Both the position numbers and the translations under genes were made by a program. Of a stretch of DNA of 64,000 nucleotides, positions 21,748-31,511 are shown one piece after another. Under the pieces are notes generated by a model. The model ran no database searches, was not told the origin of the DNA, and worked only from the letters and a program-made list of their open reading frames with translations. This DNA is from Platanthera guangdongensis. Its lineage: Eukaryota; Streptophyta; Magnoliopsida; Asparagales; Orchidaceae. How positions within the stretch are numbered: position 1 is the first letter of the stretch; every line of letters starts with the position of its first letter. The DNA is taken from positions 112,932,589 through 112,996,588 of the forward strand of contig CM077162.1 of NCBI GenBank assembly GCA_039583875.1, read 5' to 3'.

Positions 21748-23037
21748 ATGTCAGACCTTTGAGCCCGCTCTTCAGACCGCTCCAGCTCTTCAGAAGACTC
21801 CCTTTGGGACGCGATTGAGCAAGCTCGCCTTGAGGCCGAGCAGTCTCGCCGGCAGACCGACCAGCGTCTTGACACAATCAGCCAAGCTCTGCTCGCGCTG
21901 GCCCAGCGGCTTGCTCCTCAGGCCGCAGCGGACCCAGCGAACTCGCCAGTCCGCCAGACCCCAGCTCGCCGAACTCCGCTTCGGCAGTCGCCAGAAACTC
22001 CTCGGAACCCTGCTCAGTCCGCTGCCCCTCTGCGCCCTCAAGAGGAAGAGTTTGCTTTCAGAGATTTCTTCAGAGAAGCTGTCAGGGGCACTCCTGCCCG
22101 CCAACTTCACTTTGCTGATAGCCAGTCCGCCGAGCCCGCGGACTCCTCGGCTCCAGTCCGCCCTTTCTACTCTGCAGAGTTTGACACCCCGTCTCCCTTT
22201 GTTGACCGAATTCGATGGGAATCAGCTCCGAGCAACTTCAGGGAGCCTCGCATCCCATTCTATTCAGGAGCGACACATCCAGTTTCTCATCTCCAGGCAT
22301 TTGAGGGGGCAGTTGCTGTGAGATGCCTCTCAGATGCAATTAAGTGTGAACTGCTGGTCACCACTCTCGAAGGGCAAGCGAGAGAATGGTTCTACGAGCT
22401 GCCTTCGGGCACTATCTCTTCTTTTGCGGAGCTTCGTAGCCAGTTACTGCTGAGGTTTGCTACCTCAAGGAAGAGGAAGAATGGGCCAGCTGCCCTATTC
22501 GAGATCAAGCAAAGGGATAATGAATCAGTAGCAAGATTCGTTGATCGCTTTCAAAGAGAAATTCAGGGGGTGAGGAATGTGAACCCCGACTATTATAAGG
22601 TATCCTTGATCCACGGGCTTCAGGAGGGCCCTCTGAAGTTTAAAGCAACGACCAAGGCACCTGAGACTTATCAGGAGTTGATCGCCATGGTCAACCGTTT
22701 CATAGAAGGGGAAAATGCCAATCCGACCTATGTTTCATCCCTGACAGCCAAGGCTGAAGGAAGGGATGCCTCCGCTTCTTCCTCTCGTGGCAGGCCCCCT
22801 CGTCCAGACTTCCAGCCTTCGTCTCAAAGAGGCAGAAACTTCCGCAACAAAAAACCTTTCCAAGGCCATCAACAGTTTCATGAGCAGAGACTGCCGTTGG
22901 CCGCCGCTCCCGCCGTTCCATTGCAAGCTCTTCCCATCCATCAGCAAGCAGCCTTGCCTGCTCCAACCCAATTTGATGAGAGCCCCATGGAGGACCCTGC
23001 AGATCTGGACCTTGATGAAGTCATCCAGATCCTGTAA
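21748..23037 (+). pseudogene. Element F gag, early TGA
   Basis: The frame with ATG at 21748 hits TGA at 21760-21762 (codon 5), then stays open to TAA at 23035-23037. It has a Q/R/A-rich N-terminal helix (about codons 25-60), then the Ty3 gag capsid (IPFYSGATHPVSHLQAFEG, AREWFYELP, LLLRFATSRKRKN, ARFVDRFQRE). Protein made from this region would need another start or suppression of the TGA. The TAA at 23035 is followed in the same frame by the zinc knuckle and pol, so gag and pol are separated only by that codon. Role: virus-like particle coat of the retrotransposon. Confidence 0.88.
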
Positions 23038-23073
23038 AGGAGATCAGAAGAGAAGAGGCAAGAGCCTCAGAAG

Positions 23074-26000
23074 ATGTGGAAGCCGAGGAATAATTCACAA
23101 TACTGCCAGTTCCACAAGGAAAAGGGTCATCTGACTGAAGAATGCAAGGCCCTTCGCGCACTGATAGATAAGTTACTTGCCGAGGGCAAGATTGACCTGG
23201 CCAAGAAGGATTCTCCTTCCTCTTCAAAACCATCCACCTCAAAGGGCAAAGAGGTAGCTGAGGCCTACCAAGAATGTGTGGATGTGGAGGACGAAGGCCG
23301 TCTGGGGCCGATCAACGTCCCAGTGGAGTGCTTCGATGCAGATGATGAAGGGGTTCTGGGACGCCTCTTCTTCATCCACGGTGGAGCAGGGACCGAGTCC
23401 ACTCGGAAGTCATCAATTTCAAGGGTCACCCAGGTAGAGGTGGCCTCTTCTTCCGTTGCTCCCCCAAGAGAAGTAGTCACCTTTGGCCCAGAAGATCTGC
23501 CTCAAACAGCCAACCCATTTGATGATGCAGTTGTAATCAAGGCTGTGCTTGGAGACTTCACAATGGATAGAATTCTGGTTGACACGGGCAGTTCGGTTAA
23601 CCTCCTCTTTAAGTCTACTTTTGAGGCCCTGAGGACCAGAAAGCCTCTGCTTTCCACTGAGGGGCCACTCTATGGTTTCTCAGGAGAGAGGAAAGAAGTG
23701 GAGGGCAGCGTCACCTTGCCAGTGAAGCTTGGAGGGGCAACAAAGCAGATACAGTTCATAGTAGTCGACGCCCCCAACAGCTACCATGCCATCTTCGGCA
23801 GGCCCCTGCTGAACAAGTATCGAGCAGTGATTTCCACTTACCACCTAGCCATCAAGTTCTTCGCCGATGGGAGGATGTGCCGGGTCCGTAGTGACCCAAG
23901 GAGAGCAAGGGAGTGCTATGTCCGCACTGTCAACATGGTTGAAGCCAGCCCTTCCCTTACTCCAACAGAAGCTGCAGAAGCCTCTCCCAGTTCGAAAGTT
24001 GCTGCTGATGAAGGTGCTCACCTGGAACCTGCCCAGGTGACGCAAGGAGTCCCCATTGCTGAAGGGGAGGAGAGGAAACTCTCCATCAACTCGGAGCTAC
24101 CTGAAGACCAAAAGGCTGAGTTGATTTCCTGCCTGCTAAAGAACCTGGATGTCTTTGCCTGGTCAGCAGAAGACATGCCGGGGGTGGATCCTGATGTTGC
24201 TTGCCACCACCTGAATGTTGATCCCGGCTGCAAGCCTATCCAGCAGAAGAAGAGGGACGTGGCAACAAAGCTTGCAGAACCAATAAGGGAGGAGGTTGCG
24301 AAGCTCCTCAAGGCAAATTTTATTAAAGAAGTGCAATATCCCACCTGGATTTCAAATGTTGTAATGGTTAAAAAACCAGGGGGAAAGTGGCGAATGTGTG
24401 TAGACTTTACTAAACTTAATAAAGCATGTCCTAAAGATTGCTACCCCTTGCCTCGGATAGATTCTTTAGTTGATTCCGCGGTAGGGTACTCTTACATGAG
24501 TTTTTTAGATGCGTTTTCTGGTTATCATCAGATAAGAATGCATAAGCCCGACGTTCCTCACATGTCGTTCATTACTAACGATGGATGTTATTGCTACCTT
24601 GTGATGCCCTTTGGGCTTAAGAATGCTGGCGCAACCTATCAACGGATGATGGACCGTGTGTTTAACTATCAGAAAGGGAGAAACCTAGAAGTGTATGTAG
24701 ACGATCTCTTGATTAAGAGTAAATCATTTTCGCTGCACTTGCTAGATCTAGCAGAGACGTTCGCTACTCTGCGTAGATACAAGATGAAGCTCAATCCTTT
24801 GAAGTGTACTTTTGGAGCGAGTAAGGGGAAGTTTCTTGGTCATATCCTTACTTCGGAGGGACTTGCCCCCAATCCTGACAAGGTAAAAGCTATTCTTGAA
24901 ATGCCTACCCCTCGTTCACCGAAGGAAGTTCAGCAGTTAGGGGGAAGGCTAGCAGGTCTTGCAAGATTTCTTTCTCGGGTTGGAGATAGGAGTGCCCCCT
25001 TCTTTAAGACCCTCCGACGTGCTTCCAAGTTTGAGTGGACAAAAGAGTGCTCCCAGGCTTTTGAACAGTTAAAGATGCAGCTTACCTCATCGCCTCTGCT
25101 TCAGAGCCCCCGCCCAGGAGAGGTTCTTTTCTTGTACCTAGGGGTTAGCACTGAGGCTGTCAGCTCCGTTCTTCTTCGGGAAGAAGGCAGAAAGCAATTC
25201 CCAATCTACTATGTCAGCCATATTCTGAAGAGTGCAGAGACGCGGTATCCGATCCTGGAGAAGTTAGCCTTGGCACTGGTCATGTCAGCTCGCAGGCTTC
25301 GCCCGTACTTCCAAGCACATTCAATTCAAGTCATCACCGATCAACCTTTAAAGGGTGTGTTGGAAAAGCCCGAGCATTCCGGCAGACTAGCTAAGTGGGC
25401 AATAGAGCTAAGTGAATTTGAAATTTCTTATGTGCCCAAGACAGCCATTAAAGCTCAAGTCCTAGCAGATTTTCTGATCGACATGCCAGAGTCCAGTTCT
25501 GATCAAGCAGAAAGGTCACCTTTGGCTTGGACCATCTATGTTGATGGTGCCTCAGGCAGAAGTTCTTCTGGAGCAGGAGTGGTTCTCATCAATCCAAACG
25601 GAGTCAAATTGGAGCAGGCCATCAAGTTTTACTTTCCAGTAACCAACAACCAGGCCGAATATGAATCCCTGCTAGCAGGCTTGAGGCTCGCAAGGGAATT
25701 AGGAATCGATCATGTCCACATCAAAACCGATTCTCTGGTAATGGCGTCGCAAGTCCTCGGCAACTTCGAAGCAAGGGAGCCAGTCTTGAAAAAATATCTA
25801 GCTCTTGTGAAAATAGAAGTCGGAAGGTTTAAAAGCTTCACCATCGAACATATCCCCAGAACAGAGAATGAGGAGGCCGATTTTCTCTCTAAGCATGGGA
25901 TGCCTTCAGGAGGAACAACTTCCGAGCTCTTCCGTCCGATAGTGGTGGAAGGAGATCTGATGCAAGTAGATCAACGCGTCTCTTGGATGGACCCATTCAT

Positions 26001-27237
26001 CCTATATCTATCAACAGGAAATTATCATCATACAGTTAGAGACAAGAAAAAGTTCAGAATAAAAGCAGCTCTCTACTTCCTAGTGGCGGGAATCCTTTAT
26101 AGAAAGACCTTCCTCTCAACCATGGCCCGGTGTGTTTCAGAAGAAGAAGCTCACACTGTTTTGCAAGAGGTTCACTCAGGAGAGTGTGGAAGCCACTCTG
26201 GAGCAAGAACTCTTGAAAAACGAGTCCTGCGACAAGGGTATTTCTGGCCCACAATGAAGAAAGACTCAGAGATCTACGCCAGAAGGTGTGTTCAATGCCA
26301 GAAGTTTGCTCCACTTCAGCACCAAGCAGCTCAGTCCCTCAGGTCGATTGCAACTCCTTGGCCCTTTGCGGTTTGGGGAATGGATCTCATTGGTCCTTTT
26401 CCCTTGGCAAGCGGGCAACGGCGTTTTATCATCGTAATGATCGACTACTTCAGCAAGTGGATCGAAGCCAAGGCATTGGCTAAGACAACTACTCAGATCG
26501 TCAAGAACTTCATTTGCGGAGAAATTGTCTGCCGGCACGGGATACCAATGGCAATAATCACTGACAATGGGCCACAATTCAATAACTCAGAGATGATAGA
26601 TTTTTGCAGGCAGATCGGAACAGAGCTGCGTTTTGCATCAGTTCATCATCCCAGAAGCAATGGCCAGGTGGAAGCTGCCATCAAGCAGATCCTCAACTTG
26701 CTCAAAAAGAAAGTGCAGAATCTCAAGGGCAGTTGGGCTGATCAGCTCCCATCAGTCCTCTGGTCCCTTAGGACAACGCCATCATCCGCAACCGGGGAGA
26801 CTCCATTCAAACTCTCTCATGGCTCAGAGGCACTCATCCCGATTGAGTTTGAAGTCCCGTCACCTAGAGTACTGCTTGCAAGAGAAGGTGTTGATGATTG
26901 GGTTGAGTTGAATAATGAGGAGATGAGGTTCAGCTTGGAGCACATCGAGGAGGTCAGAGATCAAGCAGCCATAAGGCAGGAAGAGGTCAAAAGGAGGATG
27001 GCCCGTTACTTCGATCAGAATATAAGGATCAAACACTTCCAAGTGGGAGATCTAGTTCTAAAGAAGGTTGATGCCGCTGCAAGAGCTGGTTCAGTTGGAA
27101 AGCTTAATCGAAATTGGGCTGGCCCTTTTGTCGTCAAAGAAGCGTTAAAAAGCGGCGCTTACCGCTTGCAGACTCACGAAGGAGAGGATATACCACACAC
27201 GTGGAGTGGGGATGATCTCAAGCGATTCTATTCTTAA
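23074..27237 (+). CDS. Element F pol polyprotein, intact 1387 codons
   Basis: Starts with the knuckle CQFHKEKGHLTEEC (CX2HX4HX4C, the Tat-lineage form) at residues about 11-24. Protease has LVDTGSSVNLLF near residue 170. RT has CVDFTKLNKACPKDCYPLPR and the catalytic YVDD near residue 541. RNase H of the RT is followed by a second RNase H (TIYVDGASGRSSSGAG near 823), as in Tat elements. The integrase zinc finger is H..H..C..C (RRCVQCQKF), and the D-D-E core runs from GMDLIGPFP near 1103 to NGQVEAAIKQ. No chromodomain. All catalytic residues I can check are present. The codon before the start is in frame with gag, so ATG 23074 may not be the natural start. Confidence 0.95.
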   Translation: MWKPRNNSQYCQFHKEKGHLTEECKALRALIDKLLAEGKIDLAKKDSPSSSKPSTSKGKEVAEAYQECVDVEDEGRLGPINVPVECFDADDEGVLGRLFFIHGGAGTESTRKSSISRVTQVEVASSSVAPPREVVTFGPEDLPQTANPFDDAVVIKAVLGDFTMDRILVDTGSSVNLLFKSTFEALRTRKPLLSTEGPLYGFSGERKEVEGSVTLPVKLGGATKQIQFIVVDAPNSYHAIFGRPLLNKYRAVISTYHLAIKFFADGRMCRVRSDPRRARECYVRTVNMVEASPSLTPTEAAEASPSSKVAADEGAHLEPAQVTQGVPIAEGEERKLSINSELPEDQKAELISCLLKNLDVFAWSAEDMPGVDPDVACHHLNVDPGCKPIQQKKRDVATKLAEPIREEVAKLLKANFIKEVQYPTWISNVVMVKKPGGKWRMCVDFTKLNKACPKDCYPLPRIDSLVDSAVGYSYMSFLDAFSGYHQIRMHKPDVPHMSFITNDGCYCYLVMPFGLKNAGATYQRMMDRVFNYQKGRNLEVYVDDLLIKSKSFSLHLLDLAETFATLRRYKMKLNPLKCTFGASKGKFLGHILTSEGLAPNPDKVKAILEMPTPRSPKEVQQLGGRLAGLARFLSRVGDRSAPFFKTLRRASKFEWTKECSQAFEQLKMQLTSSPLLQSPRPGEVLFLYLGVSTEAVSSVLLREEGRKQFPIYYVSHILKSAETRYPILEKLALALVMSARRLRPYFQAHSIQVITDQPLKGVLEKPEHSGRLAKWAIELSEFEISYVPKTAIKAQVLADFLIDMPESSSDQAERSPLAWTIYVDGASGRSSSGAGVVLINPNGVKLEQAIKFYFPVTNNQAEYESLLAGLRLARELGIDHVHIKTDSLVMASQVLGNFEAREPVLKKYLALVKIEVGRFKSFTIEHIPRTENEEADFLSKHGMPSGGTTSELFRPIVVEGDLMQVDQRVSWMDPFILYLSTGNYHHTVRDKKKFRIKAALYFLVAGILYRKTFLSTMARCVSEEEAHTVLQEVHSGECGSHSGARTLEKRVLRQGYFWPTMKKDSEIYARRCVQCQKFAPLQHQAAQSLRSIATPWPFAVWGMDLIGPFPLASGQRRFIIVMIDYFSKWIEAKALAKTTTQIVKNFICGEIVCRHGIPMAIITDNGPQFNNSEMIDFCRQIGTELRFASVHHPRSNGQVEAAIKQILNLLKKKVQNLKGSWADQLPSVLWSLRTTPSSATGETPFKLSHGSEALIPIEFEVPSPRVLLAREGVDDWVELNNEEMRFSLEHIEEVRDQAAIRQEEVKRRMARYFDQNIRIKHFQVGDLVLKKVDAAARAGSVGKLNRNWAGPFVVKEALKSGAYRLQTHEGEDIPHTWSGDDLKRFYS

Positions 27238-27690
27238 ACTTCCTTTTTCTACTTTATGTATCCTCTTCAAGAATTATTATGAATAGAAACTGCTTGCTAA
27301 CACTTCTTCGAGTGTTTTGTTGTAATCATAACAGATAAGGCGCTAAGAGAGATTTCAAAAACGGTTCTACACCGAACTCCCTTTTTCTTTCTTATGCTTC
27401 CTTTGCAAATGCATTTTCTTAATCAAAGAATCCATACTGACATTTTTTCTAGTGTTTTCTCTCTCTCCCAAAGACCTATAACGGTTCCCTGATACCAGGA
27501 GACATCGCCGAGTTCAGCTAGACCTCCCCTAGAGCCGTTGTCATTAGCATAACACCACGAAGACCACGTGTTGCGAGGAGATTTCGCACCGTGTAGTGGG
27601 AGCTTGCAGGCTCTAGCGCGGTTGGATTCTGGACTTCGGATCCCGGCAGGTACCTGACCCCACCTTTGCATTATGGAGGGCAAGGTGGGT
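27238..27690 (+). other. F 3' noncoding region after pol
   Basis: About 450 bp between the pol stop and the repeat zone. It has no reading frame of note and two poorly conserved cttcctttttct-type repeats (27239 and 27380). Confidence 0.6.
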
Positions 27691-28800
27691 GTAAAGCTCT
27701 ACCATGCCGCTTTAGGGATATTGTTACAACTTCGATGATCACATGAGGAAAGTATGCCGTTCCGGCTCACCTGCCCGCGGGTCATCTTAGCTTGTAACCC
27801 TCGAACACTCCATGGTACCCTCAAGCAGTGCCTGCAGGAGACCCACAGCTTAGACTGTACTCCAGGCAAGAGTGCAGGGAACCGTTCCGCCAAGTGAGCA
27901 TCTTGCTTTTTGCAGGAATTAGTATGCAGACTTGTTTTCTCTGTCCGCTCAGTCTGCCAATTTGGGTTGATCTTATAGCTTGTAGCCCGGTGAGGAAAGT
28001 ATGCCGCCCAGGCTCACCTGCCCACCTGGTCGCGAGTTATGGGTCATTTCTATCTTTAGCGGACTGATTTTTTCTCTATCCGCAGAGTCCGCCTATTTGG
28101 GTTGATCTTATAGCTTGTAGCCCGGTGAGGAAAGTATGCCGCTCAGGCTCACCTGCCCGCCTGGTCGCAAGCTATAGATCACTTCTATCTTTGGCGGACT
28201 GGATTCGTTATCCACAGTTTGGTAGTTTCCTTGGGATTGCAAGCTGGTTATCTTTAGCGGACTGATTTTCTCTATCCGGTCAGTCCGCCGACTTGGGTTG
28301 ATCTTATAGCTTGTAGCCCGGTGAGGAAAGTATGCCGCTCAGGCTCACCTGCCCACCTGGTCGCAAGCTATAGATCATTTCTATTATGAGCGGATTGGTT
28401 TTCTGTATTCGCTCAGTCCGCAGGGTACATATTCAAGTTTATATTCCTGTTATAAGCGGATTGGTCTTCTATATCCGCTCAGCTCGCAGAATGATTTTCA
28501 TGTTATATAAGTTTGATCACTTCTATTATGAGCGGATTGGTTTTCTGTATCCGCTCAGTCCGCAGAATGATTCTCGTATTATTTGATAAGTTAATAATCA
28601 ATGTGCTTTTATATTATGTGCGGTCTGGCTTGCGGACTACAGCTATAACTCAAGTACCCCAGACATTGTTATCAGCTGGCTGTTCTCTGAGGCGGATACT
28701 GAATGAGTTGATGTCTAATTCTTTAATCAGCAAGATTCGTTAAATGATGTGATGAGCGGACCGTAACTTAAACTCAACAGGGTCCGCCTGACAAAATTCT
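27690..28800 (+). repeat. F 3' repeat zone, two interleaved families
   Basis: One family contains cttgtagcccggtgaggaaa and tatgccgctcaggctcacctg; good copies are near 27978, 28113 and 28310, with a diverged one near 27738. The other has gagcggattggttttctgta with cgctcagtccgcag, near 28388, 28456 and 28529. Gtccgc/gcggac words occur throughout. This corresponds in position to the minisatellite of D but shares no obvious sequence with it. Confidence 0.8.
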
Positions 28801-29012
28801 TCTTTATGCTGTGATTAATCAACGCATCGTGCGGACTACTAAGTATCTGTGCGGTGAGCGTGGAAAAAAGAGCATTGCAGGAAGCACACATACAAAAATA
28901 TCCTTTCTATTCCATCAAAAAATTGTTTACATCGTTCTATATGTTCGGCGGACTGCAATCTTGCGTCCGCCACTTTTACAAAAAACAATATATATATATG
29001 TATGTACATTGA
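28801..29012. other. F spacer before the antisense gene
   Basis: AT-rich stretch of about 200 bp, with no gene seen. It probably holds the 3' untranslated end of the antisense transcript. Confidence 0.5.
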
Positions 29013-30581
29013 TCAATCAGTCCTCTGTTTCTTCTCGGGAGGTGCAGGGCTGTCCACCGATGATGTCGACTTCTGGAGAATAGCCCCCGAGCCGCTCCCG
29101 CTGCTACCTGATCCTGTACTAGTGGCGGACCCGCTATGCGAGCTCCCAGTAGCAGAGGAAGATGAAGAGGTGTCAGACTCGGCGGACAGCTCCTCTCCTC
29201 GTCGGCTAGATGCAGCATCGTCCGCATTTTCCCTGGCGCCTTGCTCTTCGCCCTGCGAGCCTCCGTCTTCTTTCTCTTCTTCTTCTTCTTCTTCGTCGTC
29301 TTCTTCTTCCTCATCTTCACCTGCCTCAATGACGTCCTTTCCTTTTCTAACTCTCTCCATCGCTGCGACCTGAGGGGCTAGCTCAGGGAAGATCTCCAGA
29401 AAAGGGACGCTGCCCACCTCCCTCCTTCATGAGGCCATCGCGGGCAAGTCGCTCAACAACGACCTCGACAGTCTCCATCACAAAAGGGAGTGTGGCAGCC
29501 TGGAATTTATTGTTCTCCAAGTCGTAGGCGACCTGCGAAAAGCAAGATTACAAACATCATACAGATCGCGGCGGATAGAAAATTAAGACCGCGACAAATT
29601 CAACTCACCCCCAGCTCCTCTCTTTGCCGAGCATTCCTCTCTCCCAGCCGCACGTTCCTTTCCTTTAGCACTTTGTTATCCTTCTGAAGTTGTTCATTCT
29701 GCCTCAGCAGGTCCTGGCCAAAGTAGCGATATAGTGGTTTGTTACCGCGCTGTTTGCAGAAGCCTGGGAGGCCAGCAGAGGGAGGTCGGCGGCGGACACC
29801 TTCTTGAGGTCGCTCAAGTTGCGCTTTCCGTAAAGAGTGGAGAGCGCAATATGAGCGTGGTGTGTTATCCGCGGACTCCTCCACGAAGGAAGCGCGGTGG
29901 ATAGGCGGACATGCTTTTTCTTGCTGTGCCAGTGGACCATAGGGTTCCCCCTAAGGTCCCTCTGGCTGATACCGAAGCCGGTCATGGAGAAACTTTCGGA
30001 GGAAGAGTAGTCCGCTGCGGGATCCCCTTCCTCCTTCCTCTTTTTTGCAACTGCTTCCTTCTTCTCCCTTTGTGTAGGGACGAAGCTGCTCGGCGTCTGC
30101 GGCAAGTTGGCGGGCACCGCCAAGGTCGCTGCAAAAGAGAACCAGAGTTAACGACATGGTCGCAGCGGATACAAAAGCTGAGTCCGCTAAACTACTTACT
30201 GTCCTCAGGCATGACATCCGCTAGGCTCGCCAGCAGCGGAAGGTAGTATTCGATATCAAGCCTGGCGTTGGCCAAGAACTCGACGATTGCGGACTCCAGG
30301 TCGTCCAGCTGCACATTTGTAAAGACAGAGTCCGCGCGCACTTGCGGATACGTGTGCGTGAACCCAAGGTCGCCCTCGAAAATCAAGAACCTCGAGGTCC
30401 AGTTGTGGATCTTGTTTGGAAGACCCACTACCTTCATCCCCCTGCAGTAGAAGTAGATTACTCCCTTGTAGGGGCGGCCTCCGGAGGCAGTTATGGAGCG
30501 TACGGAGAATATTTTGCGGAAGATGTTCATCGAGAAAGCAATCTTTTCAGATCGCAAATAAGAGATGTAGCTGCAGAGGGC
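29013..30581 (-). pseudogene. F antisense gene, spliced, 5' truncated, two frameshifts
   Basis: Minus-strand exons fit 30581-30200, 30128-29609 and 29532-29013. The introns have GTAAGT..CAG (30199-30129) and GTGAGT..CAG (29608-29533) borders, and the first splice keeps the frame. Exon 1 gives SYLRSEKIAFSMNIFRKIFS and NWTSRFLIFEGDL, which resemble the putative gypsy-type transposon domain (Transposase_28) and match the D antisense protein. Exon 2 ends in a coiled coil (QNEQLQKDNKVLKERN) after a shift near 29715. Exon 3 has an acidic Glu/Asp run and a Ser-rich tail after a shift near 29430. The start of the gene is lost at the poly-G junction. Function is unknown; antisense genes of this kind are known in Tat elements. 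Confidence 0.8.
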
Positions 30582-30599
30582 GGGGGGGGGGGGGGGGGG
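30582..30599. repeat. Poly-G run at the F/D-family junction
   Basis: Eighteen Gs. Left of it is the F antisense gene; right of it is the D-family leader. D has its own run of 16 Gs at 42251-42266, just upstream of gag, and the sequence beyond (cggcgagctcg..tgtcagatcc) is shared. The two elements are therefore joined at the homopolymer. Confidence 0.9.
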
Positions 30600-30690
30600 C
30601 GGCGAGCTCGGCCTGTCAGATCCTTGTCCCGTCATCGAGCTCGCGGAAACTTTTCTGCGCTGACCACGCTCCACGCTCACTGCACCAAAA
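30600..30690 (-). mobile_element. Extra copy of D-family 5' leader and primer site
   Basis: Matches 42267-42357, the leader and primer-site region that normally follows the 5' LTR of D. Its presence outside the left LTR of D means this LTR acts as the 3' LTR of D and also as the 5' LTR of a second, almost wholly lost D-family element. The primer-site region reads TTTTGGTGCGGTGAGCG on the minus strand; I cannot assign the tRNA. Confidence 0.85.
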
Positions 30691-31334
30691 TGTTGAAACC
30701 GGAACCCGGCTTCCTGTGGAACTCGCCCTTGGGGAAAGGGGTGGTCTCGCGCCTACTTCGCTCCTGCAAGGGAAACAACAAGACAAGGAGAAACAGACCC
30801 AAGGGCTCGGCGGGGAGGTCCCACCACAAACCCGGAAGATCTCAGAGCGCTTCCCCTCCTTAGCCTGAAGCCGAGCTGAGGTACCCTCAGAAAGCACTGA
30901 AGAGAATTTAGGGGAGAGGAGCACCGGGAAAAACCTGCTTTCTGGGGTACCCCTTGGGTCCTATTTATAGTTTTTGAAATCCGGACTGCCAATAACCAAA
31001 ATAACTGACCTGAAATTACCAGGAAACCCTTGGCTGGGCCTGCCAACAGCCAAACTCCGCTGTTTTGAAGGGCTATGGGCAGACCAGCAGGGGTAAAACA
31101 GTAAAAAGTACCTCTGACCCCCAGGCGAGCTGGGAGCTCTGGCCACCTCGGCGTGCTCTGCTCGCACGCTGCTGCCGAACTCCACTGCGAGGGTGCGAGT
31201 TGCAGCCCGCTCGGCGAATACCGAGCTCGGGGTCGTCGGTCGACGATCTCTGGCTGGCGGATGCCGAGCTCGGGCTCGCCCCTGTTGATGCCGAGCTCGC
31301 CTGTGACCTTGCTCGCCGGATACGGGGTTGTACA
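30691..31334 (-). repeat. Element D left (3') LTR
   Basis: Begins tgttgaaacc and ends ggggttgtaca in plus-strand reading; on the minus strand TGTACAACCCC..GTTTCAACA, the termini shared with B LTRs. Followed at 31335-31350 by the polypurine tract (minus strand AAAAGAGCGGGGATTG). Confidence 0.95.
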
Positions 31335-31451
31335 CAATCCCCGCTCTTTTCGAGCTTGGCACTAGCTCGGAAAGAATCATCCAACCCGAAGTGTGCGACG
31401 AGCTCTGGCTGGCGAGTTGGAGGGAATCTTCTGGTGGGGGCCACCTGCGGC

Positions 31452-31460
31452 TATATATAT
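31452..31460 (+). promoter_or_regulatory. TATA-like box of D antisense gene 1
   Basis: ctatatatatgc, 52 bp before ATG 31512, in GC-rich sequence. Position and strand fit a promoter for the antisense gene. Confidence 0.55.
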
Positions 31461-31511
31461 GCACCTGCTATGCCTCCTGGCTCTTGCCATTTCCCCCGCT
31501 GCCTTGCCAAG

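Larger units (their letters stand above)
20964..30581 (+). mobile_element. Element F: Tat-lineage Ty3 element, 3' end missing
   Basis: Plus-strand element with a 5' LTR (20964-21694), gag, a 1387-codon intact pol frame, a 3' repeat region and a spliced antisense gene. The layout (gag-pol, tandem repeats, antisense gene before the 3' LTR) is that of the plant Tat lineage, for example Grande and Retand. It replaces chromovirus G sequence at 20964. It ends abruptly within the antisense gene at a poly-G run (30582-30599), beyond which D-family sequence starts, so no 3' LTR is present and target duplications cannot be checked. Confidence 0.88.

Noticed and set aside
21563..22321. 252-codon plus-strand frame over F gag
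   Set aside because: The gag motifs (IPFYSGATHPVSHLQ, EQARLEAEQ) are in another frame, starting at ATG 21748; this frame is a shadow.
30416..30868. Long plus-strand frames across 30342-30868
   Set aside because: They read through poly-G as poly-Gly and through the LTR and leader; shadows of the antisense exon and LTR sequence.
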